64,000 nt of DNA. Source: Pholis gunnellus. Lineage: Eukaryota > Chordata > Actinopteri > Perciformes > Pholidae. Below the pieces are notes generated by a model, which saw only the letters and a program-made list of their open reading frames with translations, was not told where the DNA came from and ran no database searches. The position numbers and the translations under genes were made by a program. Below are positions 1 through 12,199 of the stretch, piece by piece (within the stretch, counting starts at the first letter, position 1; each line of letters starts with the position of its first letter). Location: contig OU342806.1 of assembly GCA_910591455.2 (NCBI GenBank), positions 12,441,426 to 12,505,425 on the forward strand, given 5' to 3'.

Positions 1-972
1 GACTTCAATGCCAACACACAAAAAACACCCCTTGTGAATGTATGTCTGTGATATGTTGCCAAAGCCGTCAAGGGGAATAGACTCTAATTAAGGTACGTTT
101 TTAAATTGATCATTTGGGAGTTTATATCGCTGTTCCTCTGTGGTGTTCTTATTTTCTAATTCACCACTGGCCTCCAGCAGTACTGCCACATATGGTGAGT
201 GGAAAAAAAAATGCCTCATCCATTTGGGATCCTTCAGACCAAACACATATAGGAGACCTACTTTATCTGTGAACGCTTAGAACAAATTCCTCACTCAAGT
301 AATTAAACCCAGAAATGTAACAGGTTCCAGAAGGAGGCTTCTATCATTGCTGAGCCCTTCAACCTGAATCAGAGACCGTCTCTGTTTCCACTGCTCCATA
401 GAACAATAATTCACCAGCTACAGAGAATTTGAAACCCTGCAAACAAAAGCAGTTTATATTAGAAAGTAATTCATCTTCAAGTCTATTGTTAAATATTACA
501 ACAAATATGGATAATTGTGTCTGTGGAATGATTATTATTTTGTCAAAGCGAGGTCTTACATCACCTCCTGTCATTTTAATCATACCCTAATTTGTTCTCA
601 TTAAGTGCAACCAATTAATGATTGAGAAGAGTTGTCAGTTTGTTGACATGGTGGATATCTCTTTGTGGAGCCCAAGTCTTCAAATGCCTCTTTCATACGG
701 CGCTGTGACCTCAATAGAGAAATCTGCGATCCTTCCTCTTCCGCTAAGCGCTTCGTGTTCTCAGGTGCTTCAATCCCTTTAGTTTTTACTCCAGAGGGGA
801 TTTGAACTGCATGAATATGGATGTGACGATGATGAACCCGATGATGAAGGTAGTTTGGTCTTCCTACAGATAAGCGTTAATCGCATTTGGAGACCGTGGC
901 GGCAGAGCTAGGTGTAAACTTGGCCAACGGCATTATGCGGATGGGGGTTGCAGAAGAGAGTGAGTGAAGATG

Positions 973-976
<4 letters not shown>
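1..976. other. noncoding stretch, no gene seen
   Basis: No open frame above 74 codons and no recognisable domain. The part from about 640 to 960 is less AT-rich and has mixed composition (pieces such as GTTAATCGCATTTGG and GGCATTATGCGG), so it could hold a regulatory element. This is inference only. Confidence 0.6.

Positions 977-1020
<44 letters not shown>
977..1020. repeat. (TG)22 microsatellite
   Basis: Uninterrupted TG dinucleotide array of 44 bp. Likely polymorphic; alternating purine-pyrimidine sequence of this kind can adopt Z-DNA. Confidence 0.97.
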
Positions 1021-1021
<1 letters not shown>

Positions 1022-1133
1022 ATGGGTTAGTGAATCCCAGTGCAGCCTTGAAACACTCACAAAGAAAGCAGTGGGTGGGGTGGAGTTTGTTATCTGAGCA
1101 TACGTAATCCCAAACTAGGGATTGATCTCTTGA

Positions 1134-1215
1134 CTCCTCCCTTCTCGCTCCTTCTTCCTCTCTCCTCTTCCTCCCTCCACTACTCCTCCTCCTCCTCTCC
1201 TCATCCCCTCATCCC
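1134..1215. repeat. polypyrimidine tract with (TCC)n
   Basis: About 80 bp almost free of purines on the + strand, with a CCT/TCC triplet run near 1183-1198. It is low-complexity sequence and a potential triplex former. Confidence 0.85.
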
Positions 1216-1254
1216 TGAGTTTTTTGATTCCATTGAATGTCGCTTACTGCTGAC

Positions 1255-1440
1255 AAGGCAGCGGGATGAGGGGTTATAATTAGCCCAAATATCCTTATTC
1301 ATATTCAAATTTCACATCTAATCTCACCACGGATTTCTAACAAGGAAACAGGATTGGCTTGCCCATTCCCATCAAAAGATTTTATCAGTTAAATCACCTA
1401 GCAACGGAGGAAACCACATTTTTATGTTTCATTTGATTGT
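1255..1440. promoter_or_regulatory. candidate conserved noncoding element
   Basis: A block without simple repeats holding TTATAATTAGCCC (homeodomain core), TTCATATTCAAATTTC, and CCTAGCAACGG at 1397, which resembles one half-site of an RFX X-box. The motif content resembles teleost enhancers, but conservation cannot be tested from one sequence. Confidence 0.27.
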
Positions 1441-2220
1441 TGGTGCTGTGGGTTCCGCATTGGTGATACACTCTTGGTTCTACAAACTGGTTCAAATATT
1501 CTGTCTTTTAAAGGCGTTATTTAATTTTAAGTCTTCATAGCCTGCATTATTTTTTACGTTACATATACTATGTTTTATTTCAAGTTGTCCACTTTTTGGA
1601 GCTAGGTTCCTGAACCTTGCACCATTGTTACTCTTGGCTAAAGTTGGACTTCCATTTGTGTTCTTGTCACTCTCACATATAAATAATAGCTGCAGCTATT
1701 GTGCATTTCTTTCCCCATTTCCTTCCAAAAGAGAATACAAGAAAACTGGTCTTCCTGTAACCTCTGCACTCTGTTCATTACAGCGTGATTTAAGTCACAG
1801 AGATGTAGCAGGTTATGAAAGGATATCTGTTGGGTCACATTTAATTTAGCCTCATGCCATTTTAACCCTTGTTGTAAGTAAATTCACTAATGAAGTGCAA
1901 CAATGTTCTGGGCCAATATAGTGAATATGTATCAGAAAACAACTAAATCTATTCATTACCAATTTAAAATAATTCAAACGACCACTTGCATAATTGTGTC
2001 CTAATGTAATTCAGGGCTATTTACCAACACATTGCATATGTATGACAAGTGTTTAAATAAATGAATATGAGCACAAACACCTCCACGACTAGTTTATCTT
2101 TATCCTTAACAATTTATCATATTCCGTGCTGATATCCGGCCTATTTTATTCAGCACCGAGCTAACTCCTCTTTGAGGCAGGGGTTGTGTCACAAGGATGC
2201 AGTGAAGCTTGCTTGACGTG
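1441..2220. other. noncoding stretch, nothing recognised
   Basis: AT-rich sequence with overlapping short open frames on both strands (74 and 66 codons at 1625-1849) that read the same DNA in opposite directions and have no domain. I see no repeat or site that I can support. Confidence 0.6.
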
Positions 2221-2239
2221 TATATATATATATATATAT
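2221..2239. repeat. (TA)9 microsatellite
   Basis: Short TA array, followed by a T/A-rich run. Confidence 0.95.
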
Positions 2240-2240
2240 T

Positions 2241-3880
2241 TAAAAAAACGCTAAGCTCCACTCACCTCAGGGTGTGTGGTGCATCCATGGCGTATGGCCT
2301 ACATGCTCGCTCAAGCATAAACCAATGTAGCCTCTGCCTCCCTGGCGCTGCAACTCAAGAGTTTGTCATTTATCTCAGATGGATTTTTATAATGTGCTGG
2401 AAGAAAATTCAAGTTTTCGGACTGAGGGTCACACAGTGGCTATCTCAACAGATATGTATGTATTACATGTATTAGAGTTAACCACTGTGCTATGCCTTTT
2501 CGATTCAACGCCTTCAGACGAGGCTCTTAACTAGAGCAACGTTGGATGAGTGCTTCATTTGAAGGAGCTTTTTTCCAGCTCTACAACACTACACACAACC
2601 TATAAAGGACTGTGTCAAAGCTAGAGCAGCCGGACAATACATCGAACCACATATCTGTGTTAAGAATGTTCATTTATATAAAGGTAGTGGTAGATAAGAG
2701 ACCAAGGTGCATGTTTTAGTTCAACACAGGATCAAGTAAGGAAGGAACATATGGGGGAGAAGGGGGTGGACCTCTTAAGGGACCACAGGACATTAATTAT
2801 TTCTTGAAGAACTGAGTCTACTGTTTATGATTCTTATTTTGAGAGTGATGAAAAACAAGCAGCAATAATTTTAAATGACCTCTTATTACAACTTATTAAA
2901 TACAACTCCGAATAGTTAGTAATTCTAATCCTAAAAAAAAAAATCATTTTCTTTTTAAATTAGCTTTCAAGGCCGTTTTTTTTATCCTGTACCCAATTTC
3001 TGATCCTGCTGACAACGTCAGATAATCCTCACACTAGCCTGATGCAAAAACTCCACCCATGCATTCCTCCAAGTAGGTCACAACATCCTCTAGGAATGAT
3101 TTACAGATACTAATTGGCCAATGTGTGGATGAAAGCATGACAGTATGTCAGTGTAGCCTAATGGGTATAGAAGCTTTTCTATAATCACTCGGTTACTTGT
3201 TTATTTTCCATCCTCAGCTGCAGCGACGGAACCCCACACCTGCTCAAGCACTGAAAAGTCAATCTGGAGAACAACATCATGGTAACTTTTCACATGCAAA
3301 AAGACATATCCTACTGCTATGATTCCCTCAACACCATCTCATATATTCAGTTTGTCATGTAAAGACCGACACAATTTGAGCAATTGTTATTTGAACCGTA
3401 CAGTCTGTCACAGTATTTACTATTTGTTCCTGTTTGAAGCAGCATGATGAGAACTCCACAAAGACAGAGGCCACCTTTTGACATGTTGCCATGTTTGGAA
3501 CTCATTCACTCACTGATTGACAGCAACGACATTTTATGGTTGGAAGGCATTCATTCTGAGTGCTTTGTCTCAAGCTTGACCTATTACCGTGTCCTTCCCC
3601 CTTGAAGTGTTTGAACATTTTTCTTGATGTTTCATGTCATCTGTGGACTTTGAATTTAGACATTCTTTCTTTATGCCAATTTGTTTAACTGTCCATCACT
3701 GGAATAGGTCAGAAAAGACACCGTGGCTCGGCTAGGTCAAAGGTAGTTGGCACCACAAAGTGATAAGGTCAGTTGATTTGCAGTTGACCTCACCTGCTCA
3801 CATTCTCAAACCATATATCTCCCTTTTTTCAGTCAATAGGCCAATATGCATTTTCAAAAATGGTAATTCTTCAGCTACAC
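2241..3880. other. noncoding stretch, nothing recognised
   Basis: AT-rich; the longest frame is 88 codons and starts inside the TA array. A-runs near 2931-2943 are simple. No gene, RNA or mobile element is recognised. Confidence 0.6.
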
Positions 3881-3885
3881 ACGTT

Positions 3886-4065
3886 GAGATTTAACTCAAC
3901 CAGTTGAGCTACGTTAGAGAAATGTTTGGTGTATGCACCCAAGGGTAGCAAGCATGCACCCTGCTGAAGTGTCCTTGAACAAGACAGCCTCTTTCAGCTT
4001 CACTTATAATACGTGCTAAAAGTAAATTCTGCACTTTATTACCCTTCTCACAAACACACCCAGCA
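3886..4065 (+). mobile_element. tRNA-derived SINE remnant (degenerate)
   Basis: The segment GAAGTGTCCTTGAACAAGAC at 3966-3985 matches, with one or two changes, a block found in many teleost tRNA-derived SINEs (usual form GTGTCCTTGAGCAAGACAC). The upstream CCAGTTGAGCTACG at 3900 resembles a tRNA-related A-box region. Both edges are indistinct. Identification is from memory of the family; a repeat-library search is needed to confirm it. A better-preserved relative lies at 33515. Confidence 0.45.
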
Positions 4066-4432
4066 GCAGAGTTCAAATAAACTACCAGTGTCACATCAAT
4101 TGTTTTATATTTAGTGTTGCTAGAAACACATGTGCATTAGCATTACTCTTCCTTGTTTTAAGATATACATTTTCTATATTTAATGCTGATGCTATGGGAT
4201 GAACTTGAGGACACAAGGTCCACTTGTCTCTCTCAAAATAGTAAATCAGCAATCCTCTATGGCAGGCAGTTCGAAATTTGATCAGCTCATGACAACAGAG
4301 AAATGTGGTGTCCCAACCTTAAAGAAATATGTTAAATAACCATAACATCTACATTTATAAACTGTATAAAGAACACAAAACCAATCATTTGAAATGTATA
4401 TGAAATGGATGTATGTCATTATAAAAGTATAT

Positions 4433-4575
4433 CACAGCAATAATCAAATTTGCTGAGTGTAATGATAAGATCCTCTCCACCTTGAACTTGCACTGACAAA
4501 TGTGGTGAATACTGTACCATACAGCAATAAACATATTTGCTGAACTGAGTGTAAAGTTAAGTTTTCTAACCACCT
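4433..4575. repeat. two old direct copies, about 87 bp apart
   Basis: CAGCAATAATCAAATTTGCT (from 4434) and CAGCAATAAACATATTTGCT (from 4521) are followed in both copies by a GTGTAA segment and a CCACCT end. The pair is clearly related but diverged and has indels, which suggests an ancient local duplication rather than an active tandem array. Confidence 0.6.
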
Positions 4576-5203
4576 CATAAAATATGTACATGCTATTTTG
4601 TAAGACTTTTAAATGAACAAATATGTTCTTCTCTGCTATCTTTTTCTCACTCCGCTCGGTCTTAAACTCCAACATTTAGCAAAATTCTGATTAATTTTTA
4701 CTGACTTACTTTAAAATGATGCTGACCTGACGTGCTAGAAGGGTTCATTAAAAAGCACCACTCTCACTTGTCACCACCACAGTAGTCACACACATACATA
4801 TACACGCACCCACATACACGCAAACACACACACACACAGAATTTCTGACATTTGTCCAGCATGGAAAGTGACATACAAACACTTAACTAATTCAAATTTG
4901 ACACACGCATTACTGACTCTTCCACTGTTGAATAAATGCACTTTGCTGCCTAATCCACATTTCAGACGAGCCCTGAAGTCGGGGATGGAATGTCCATTTC
5001 TGCTGGGGAGATAACGTCAGCAATCGCGGCTAACACAACTCTTTCTTATATTTTCGTTTCGTCATCATGCACAAGATCGAGGGTGAGGGACTCACAGAAG
5101 TCACACTTAACGCTACCTCAGCCAGAGAGCCTCAACGACTCAAATAATTTGGTCCTTAACTCCAGTATAACATTCTCTTAAGGCACTACGTGTCCTTGAT
5201 ATT
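4576..5203. other. noncoding stretch with CA-rich patch
   Basis: Contains an impure CA-rich patch at about 4786-4841. A 63-codon frame at 4990-5181 has no recognisable features. Nothing else is supported. Confidence 0.6.
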
Positions 5204-5204
5204 C

Positions 5205-5545
5205 AGTCAGCCTGGTCTCCTAAAAATGATGTTCCCATACAACAAACCTACATTGCCAATTACGGTTCGAGGGAAACATATTTTCTACTAGATAACATTT
5301 GTTTTTGAGGTATCACAAATATGTTTCTAACCATAGGCTGCATATGGAGGAGGTCAGGCTGGATGGATTGGTGAACACAGAACTTTTACCCAGGAGACTG
5401 CTGTTAGTGTCCTGTGTTAAACCAAAAGGTCAACGTTGATGTTCGTATCAAACATACTTAACTTAACTAAACAAAACCAAGTAGTTTTATTTTGTTTCAA
5501 TTTAATAACGTGTTTAAAACTGCGACCAGCAAAATCTGGGAGAAA
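5205..5545. mobile_element. dispersed repeat family, copy 1 (most complete)
   Basis: This stretch aligns by eye with 35258-35520 and 62700-62870. The shared core reads GGATGGATTGGTGAACACAG here, then a CCCAGGAGACTGCTG block, then CCTGTGTTAAACCAAAAGG, and later AAACCAAGTAGTTTT. The start is placed at CAGCCTGGTCTCC because I recall repeats of this kind opening that way in teleost genomes. There is no coding capacity. The class is unknown; a nonautonomous DNA transposon is possible. Confidence 0.6.
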
Positions 5546-7129
5546 ACACTTTTCCCTCAAAACAGAATTGACAATGCAGATTAGTTGTATGGCAGCGTCA
5601 TTTTAGACAGGCCGGTACTGACTGGCTTATTCTCAACTATTCTAACAATGAAGTGACTCTTGTGCAAAAGATGGCTTCATGGTTTTATAGATTCTTGAGC
5701 ATGAATGGTGACAGTTGTAATGTAATGTAACTGTTAAATAACTGCTGTTGATTAAGTCAAGCTAACACTTGTTGTCAATGTCGTATTCTTTGCTGAATTT
5801 TGATGTGGCATTTAAGAAAAGTATGGAAACAATTGCCCATCTTTGTTTTATTTTGCCATTCTGAACCTATTTCATCCGAACGGTTTGACCTGCCAGCGAC
5901 ACATCTGTGATTCATACCCGAGACTTCCTGATTACAGATTTGTATTCAGGCAGCTCGTCAGATCTCCTGTACACGGATCACAGGATAATTGGGTACTGCC
6001 AATTATTTTGATGCATTGCATGTGATGAGGAAGAAGTTGATTCTGCCTCTGTCCCTCCTGCAAAACAGCACAAATCAATATCCACACAACTCATTATGAA
6101 GATGCTGCACATACTTCTGCATGACAATACAATTCAAAACCCACCAAGGACTTGGGTTTGTGTGAAGTGGAAGAGGCGGTGGAATTGATATACTATGTTA
6201 GATACATTTTCATATTAAATGAATATTTTTAGAGACCACTAACAACAATGCCTATTTTGTCAACATCACAGAAGTCTGGTGACAGCAAAATCATATGTAT
6301 TTTATTCAACATTTAAAAAGTGCACAGCCAACACTCAAATCCGCACAGACCACAATAATGCAATTAGCTACAGAGATGTGTGACGCAAAGCCTTCAGTCA
6401 GAATTAGAGGATAAATCTCATCTCCTCACTCTAAGAAGCCATAAATAAGCAACCAATTCTTCTGTGCTGATTTCCTCATACTGCAGTTATTTCAGATATT
6501 GTTGTATCTGCCTGTAAGGGTTTGTTGTAATCTTAACACACGCACATTCAAATGTAACATGTCTTCAATACACCTTGATCTTTTGCAAACAACTTTCCAT
6601 TGGAAGTCAATAACAGCATGTGCATTCACGTGAAACTACACAGGAATGCAAACATGCATTGTCATCTATCGTGACAGTTGACTTTTGTGTTTGTACTGTA
6701 TATGAATAAAATAATCAAAAAGACAGTTCCTCTGAGCAGGGCGTTTTCTCTTTCATATTTTTTTCTTGTTCCTCGACATGTATCAGAGCAGTGTCTGGGT
6801 CCTGTAGGAGACTTAATGGAGTGTATCTTTTTTCCAGGCTTTGGGAATTGACTCCTTGCTGTTAATGCAGTGAGAAAGGAGCAGAGGAGCGGCCGGCCGA
6901 GCAAAGGCAGCCGTCGCCTCACACCGGGTGACTGACTGAACAAACTCCATCCTGAGCAGTAATAACACAGCATCAGTGGCTCTTGGTGATGGGCTTGAAG
7001 AACGGTAGCATTAGGAATGATATTTTGTGTTCAGAATTGCATTTCTAATGTGAAGAACTTTTTCTTACTCCACGTCTGCTGAACTTTTGCTGCGCTTTGG
7101 CTCAGTCTCTCTGGGGAAACTGTTCAGAA

Positions 7130-7130
<1 letters not shown>
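5546..7130. other. noncoding stretch, nothing firm
   Basis: The best minus-strand frame (103 codons, 6662-6973) has no domain. A GC-richer patch at about 6835-6965 includes GCGGCCGGCCGAG, holding the 8-bp palindrome GGCCGGCC, and could be regulatory. The rest is AT-rich and unremarkable. Confidence 0.55.

Positions 7131-7192
<62 letters not shown>
7131..7192. repeat. (TG)31 microsatellite
   Basis: Perfect 62-bp TG array, read in one frame as a Cys-Val run, which is an artefact. Confidence 0.98.
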
Positions 7193-7194
<2 letters not shown>

Positions 7195-9515
7195 TTGCTT
7201 TCATGTAAGCATCATTATTAAAGAATGGTTTGAGGACCCCCTAGTTGATATATGTCAGAGGTTTGTTTTAAAATGTACTAGATTGGTTTAACTCTTTAGA
7301 CTCCCTAAAAGTATGTTCACAATGCATGACAGATGCAGATAAATGCACAAAGGGGGCCATTGGTCTTCAGATTACTCTACCAATGTGTCAGTATCTAAAA
7401 GAGTGTTTTTCTCCACTTAGGCCAACTTTATTTTCTGTTTGGTTCTTGTAGTAGTTCTTGGTATGGTCAAATATCTGAAGTAATTGTGACCCTGTGAATG
7501 AATTAACTGGATGTTGAAAGGTAAAAATAGAATCCTGATAATAAACCACTTCTCTAGACAAAAGTCCTGAAGCATTATTTTTTACATTGGAAACAAATAT
7601 TAATGTCTAATAGCAAACAGATCTCAGTCAACATTGTGCTCAAGGAAGATTGTCAATACTGAGAAACAAAGATGATTTTTTTTGGCCACAATTCAAGCCT
7701 TGTTTTAACTTTATGGAAACATCAAATGAAATTCTTTGCATCATGGGGTAGGCTCCGGCCACAGAAAATGTATGGAATTTATTTATAGTCTCAACCCGCT
7801 TTCCACCCAAGCTGGGCTGAGCCTGGTCTTTCCAGATGTTTAATTGAAGCCCCGTCAGTTCTCATGTATAGTTTTTCTTTTGAGTCGACAGTTTCAGGCA
7901 GTGGGAGTTTTCTTCGAGTTAAGAAAAAAAAAATTGCAGACACATGAAGACTCTATCAAAGCAGCCAGACAAGATATAGCGCAATGCCTCCGGGATGATC
8001 ACTGTCGGAATTAGATAGAGGTACATTCTCTGAAAACCTACAGCCTAATTCCAAACCAGACCCACAGCCACCATTTCAAAGCTCAACTTTGATTTGATAT
8101 AGCTTATTTTAAAAGGATTGAAAGAGATGGTAGAACAAAACCAGTTAACCGAGCCTCAAAAATAAACAATGGATTTAGCTCATCCAAAATCTAGCCCCAG
8201 CACAGCAATTGGAAGTGAACAAGGCCCAAAGGAAAGGGATCTATTTGGATGTGTGCCCACCGTACCTTTGTATGTCGTTGGCAGCGAGAAGTTGCCCTCC
8301 GGCTATGAGGCAAAACCACTCTTGCCTTTCCTTTGAGATGCTGCCTGTTGTTGCTGTCCATTTGTGTGGGTAGAGGAGCATGCTAGTGACTCAGGCAGAC
8401 AGTTGTAATTAAGGCCAGCTTGAACAGCAAGAGATAATACGGATGTGTACAAACTACCAACCCCCCTCCTCTACTCGCACACACGCACACAACCAAAGCA
8501 TGTACTTATGTGACACACAAGGTTTGTAGTCATACACAGAGGCATGTGCACAAGATGAAAGCGTTGGAAAATCTCTGTAATGAATTGAACAAGTAGGACA
8601 CTACTCATTAGAGATGCATTTGTGTACATGAGGCATGAGTAATTCATTATTTTCAGTCTCACAAATTCTGGTGCAAGCCGGCGGAATCAGAAAGATATTT
8701 TAATATGCTTTCAGCTCAGAAAATCTGTTTAGCAGTTAGTCAGGGTGGTTGTACACCCTAATAAACATTTGCTTTAAACGGCTTTCGCTGGGTTCATGTT
8801 TTCTTTTTTTATTGCGGTGGCACGCAAATATGAAAAGAACAGAACATTTATTATGTTTAAACTTCAAGGGTGAGCGCGAGGTCAGAAAAAAAGGCAGCTC
8901 TGTTCTGTTGTGCTCAAGGTCAAGGATTTGTAGTGTAAAGATGTAGAAAGGGAAACTGTTTTCAAATCAAAATACTGTATATATTTTGCCTTTTGTTATT
9001 TTTATGTCATATTGTACTTGGTCATTACATTTGCTCCTGTCTACAGTGTAGGTGGCCCTAAACAAATATGGTAGCAAGTCAAGCCATTCAGCTGTACCCT
9101 AGAACAACCCCAAAAGCCTGTGTGCTATAAATCTGTCATAAGTCAATTCCCCGTCTGCTGCCACCTTCCCGCTGCTAAACCCCAGTCCACCCCAGTGCAT
9201 CGTTACTTGGCTGCCTGAGGCTTCATTGAATAGACACTTCCTGTAGTTTAGGGCAGTGATTAACCAGGCCCTTTATGCTCCCAAGCACCCGGTGCTTTTT
9301 GTCATCAGTACGCCTCACTTCCCCTCACCGGGAGAGCAGCAGAAAAGACAACAGTGAGCTCCCAGGCCTAGTCAAACACACAAGCACGATCATGTTAACC
9401 CACCATTGTTTCCCACTCTCTTCCAATGTGGATTTTAAAGAGTAGTAGACTGAGGACCTCATTGCAATAAACCTCTTAACATGTTTAGAGCCCCATGGCC
9501 CCTTTCTGGGCCGGG
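7193..9515. other. noncoding stretch
   Basis: No gene seen. About 7740-7930 has mixed composition (TTTAATTGAAGCCCCGTCAG) and may be regulatory; the remainder is AT-rich with short A-runs. Confidence 0.5.
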
Positions 9516-9625
9516 GCGTTGCCTCCAATTACGATGCTATTGAGACCCCACTTCTGTAATTACGCATAAGCCGTCTTCCATATTGGCTTTGAAAGAGCTC
9601 TTCTGTTTTGCATGTGAATCACCCG
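9515..9625. promoter_or_regulatory. candidate enhancer block with two AATTACG sites
   Basis: CAATTACG at 9526 and TAATTACG at 9557 lie 31 bp apart in the same orientation, within sequence free of simple repeats. The TAATTA-type core is the binding motif of many homeodomain proteins. Function and conservation are inferred, not shown. Confidence 0.3.
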
Positions 9626-10320
9626 AGCCACGTTGTTAAAGTCAGCTTATATGAACAAAATGAGCAATGGTACCTCCAAATATGAAATAGATGCAAAATA
9701 AATTGGTTGCTTTTAGCTTTATGACGGCCCATGTTCTACAACTCAAAGACATGTAATAAAAGACCGCAGAGCTCGGAGGCATTTCAAATTATGGTTTTAA
9801 TTATCTTTTGTCAATATTTATGATTTTCAGTTAGTCCCATGTCACATTTACAAGTTACAATATTTTGTACAGGAGCTAGAAACACAGGAAGATTTTCTTT
9901 TCTTTAAAATACAACTGGGAAAGAAGACATGTATTTAGATTACTGCATTGAATATATTTCTAGTTCATGATTGCCTTGTTGTGGCAAAACAATAAACCAA
10001 ATAGAATTATCAAAAAGATTCATTGTCAGTGAAGGTAACTGGCAAATGGTTATGCATTACGCCGTGTGTTTTATACCTGGGTCTTCAGTACCGTCCTACT
10101 ACAGTTGAACCACCTTCTAATAACCTTATTATGATGCCACAGCTACGGGTTATTATTTGTTTCATGTAAAAAACGCATATTCACATAACAATGCAACATT
10201 TGACAAGTAAAATAAAATGTTACATGAAGCTCAACACCTATGAGGGCTACAAATACACCAATTGCAGAGTGCAGAGACATCAATACGAGCACAACTATAA
10301 AGGATGCAGGTCTGTCACTA

Positions 10321-10348
10321 TGACGCAGCATGACGGGATGCTGCGTCA
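10321..10348. repeat. perfect 11-bp inverted repeat, 6-nt loop
   Basis: TGACGCAGCAT at 10321 and ATGCTGCGTCA at 10338 are exact reverse complements around GACGGG. It lies downstream of the hAT transposase tail (which reads leftward), so it could be a subterminal hairpin of that element. The perfect stem stands out from the surroundings. Confidence 0.85.
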
Positions 10349-10575
10349 TTAACGGACAATGCATATAGTCAAAATCAATCCAGCAAAACTGCGGCGCTAA
10401 AACACACATTCCGCCACACACTCAAGAGCACGGGTCATTCAAATATTATTCACATCAGAGGGAACAATATTAACCATTTCATAAAAACGTCACGTTAGAA
10501 AAATTAACACAGTAGTAACGCTACTGCAGATGTAAAAAAAAACAAAAGCAGTTCACTTACCAAAGCTGCTGTTCA

Positions 10576-10893
10576 CTATTTAAAGACAAAGTCCATCCTC
10601 CTTTCTTTGATTACAAAGAGTTTAATGACGTGGTTGTAAAGTACATCCGTGTGTTTTAGTTCCAGCAAGAGGTCCTTCTTGATTGCCATGGACGCCAGTG
10701 ATGACAGCCGAGCCTCCCCAGTTGTATTTCTTGAATATGTTTTAATGCGTTTGAGGGCTGAAAATGTCTGCTCGACAGAGGCAGCAGATTTTGGGATTGT
10801 CACTGCCCAACATGTCACGCTAGCCCACTGACCAACAAGCCGCACGCCAGCTAGAAGGCTCTGGCACATCAAAGAATACGCCCAACATGTCAA
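10576..10893 (-). pseudogene. hAT transposase C-terminal dimerisation region (fragment)
   Basis: The 105-codon frame carries the hAT dimerisation signature: SVEQTFSALKRIKTY at residues 39-53, followed by RLSSLASMAIKKDLL at 62-76. In hAT transposases and domesticated ZBED proteins this helix pair mediates dimer formation. The frame ends at a normal TAG after DFVFK, so the C terminus is intact. The first 30 or so residues do not look like transposase. The BED zinc finger and the RNase-H-like catalytic part are absent, so it cannot transpose by itself. The + strand frame over the same DNA is a shadow. Confidence 0.8.
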
Positions 10894-11245
10894 ACTAAAA
10901 ATCTGAATGGTTGAAGACTATGACAATCAACAATATTGTCCCCATTCACTTAAACTGCGAATGAATTCATTTGTAATTCTGAAGGCCTCCGGGCAGATTT
11001 CTCTTACCTAGAGACAGCATAGGGATCTGATTGGATAAAAGCTCTACTTAAAACAAGCTGTGCTGGAAGCAGTGTAACAGAGGAAGACAGTAGCTATGCA
11101 ATGAGATAATAAGCTAATGGGAAAAAATATTTAGAATAGATGTAGTTTATTTATGAAAAATAATTAAATTATAAAATAGCTATAACTTTGTGATTCTGTC
11201 TAGGCCAGCAGAGAAGGCTTTGCTGGCCGGGATGGCCCACCACTG
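10576..11245 (-). mobile_element. hAT DNA transposon remnant, internally deleted
   Basis: The right edge at 11245 gives, on the minus strand, CAGTGGTGGGCCATCC, a typical hAT terminal inverted repeat. About 350 bp further into the element the only coding left is the C-terminal part of a transposase (10576-10893). A full autonomous hAT transposase is about 600-700 residues, so most of the gene is missing, which fits a nonautonomous, internally deleted copy. The flanking octamer ATTTTCAC after 11245 would be one half of the target duplication, but I could not find the matching left terminal repeat. The true left end is therefore unknown and lies below 10576, perhaps near the hairpin at 10321. 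Confidence 0.75.
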
Positions 11246-11253
11246 ATTTTCAC

Positions 11254-12180
11254 ATAACCTTGAAAAGAGGATCTAAATGTCACTGTATTGTAAACACACA
11301 TTTTTATTCTCAGAAATGATATGTATATTAATGTTATTCAAGGAAAATAATACATTCAAATGCACATGCAATTCGTATTAAAGATCATAATGCCATTTAC
11401 ATTGTAGTGCCAATATATTCCCAGCGTTGGCCGTGTTCTGATGCCAAATTTACATCCCGGCGACTTTTCCAACTGTGTTCAGTTAGCTGCAGCTGTTTTA
11501 TGAAACCTGTTGTTGACCTTGAATCAACCTGCCTAATTAAAATTACCATCCTGCCATGACTGTTCAAGAGACAGGTGGGAGGCTTGGCGCCATTTTTCAC
11601 ATATTGTCTGGTTTCCTCTATTTGGGGGATATGATACACTACCCAACCACTACTATAGATGCCACAAGCACCCTCAGATGTGACTGTTTTTGTGATTCAT
11701 CGATCCATTGTTTCATAAAGCACAATACGACTAATGAATTGTCGTGCTGACCTACCCAATGCCTAAAAAGGCTTCACCAAAAATGGAAAAATCTGCTCAA
11801 CAAGAACCTCTAATATGATCTCCTTTGAAGTTCGGATGTGTCACAGTACATTCCTCTCTACAAAACAAACACTCTGCCCTTATGAAAGTGCTGTTGTTCA
11901 CATTTTTCTATCTAATACAATATGTACAATATATCTAATATAAGGATTGTGACTTAGGAACTAACAATAAAGAGTTGTGATGTTGACTTCATATGAAACC
12001 ATCATTGTCATAACTATCATCGACCTTGGCAATGGCGGCGTATGTATAGATACAGCAACTGGTAGCTCCAGCGGACTTCGCTATATTTTTGTTTTCATTT
12101 GTTGTCTTTTCCTTTTACTGGAGTACGTATGGCATGTGGCAGAGATACACTCAACATTGGAGAAGGAAGAGTGAGGATTG
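11254..12180. other. noncoding stretch between two transposon remnants
   Basis: Small frames (64-80 codons) overlap on opposite strands and have no domain. The later part, from about 12010, may be the 5' region of the LINE that becomes recognisable at 12200, but I cannot show it. Confidence 0.5.
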
Positions 12181-12199
12181 GATAATCTACAGACCACCA

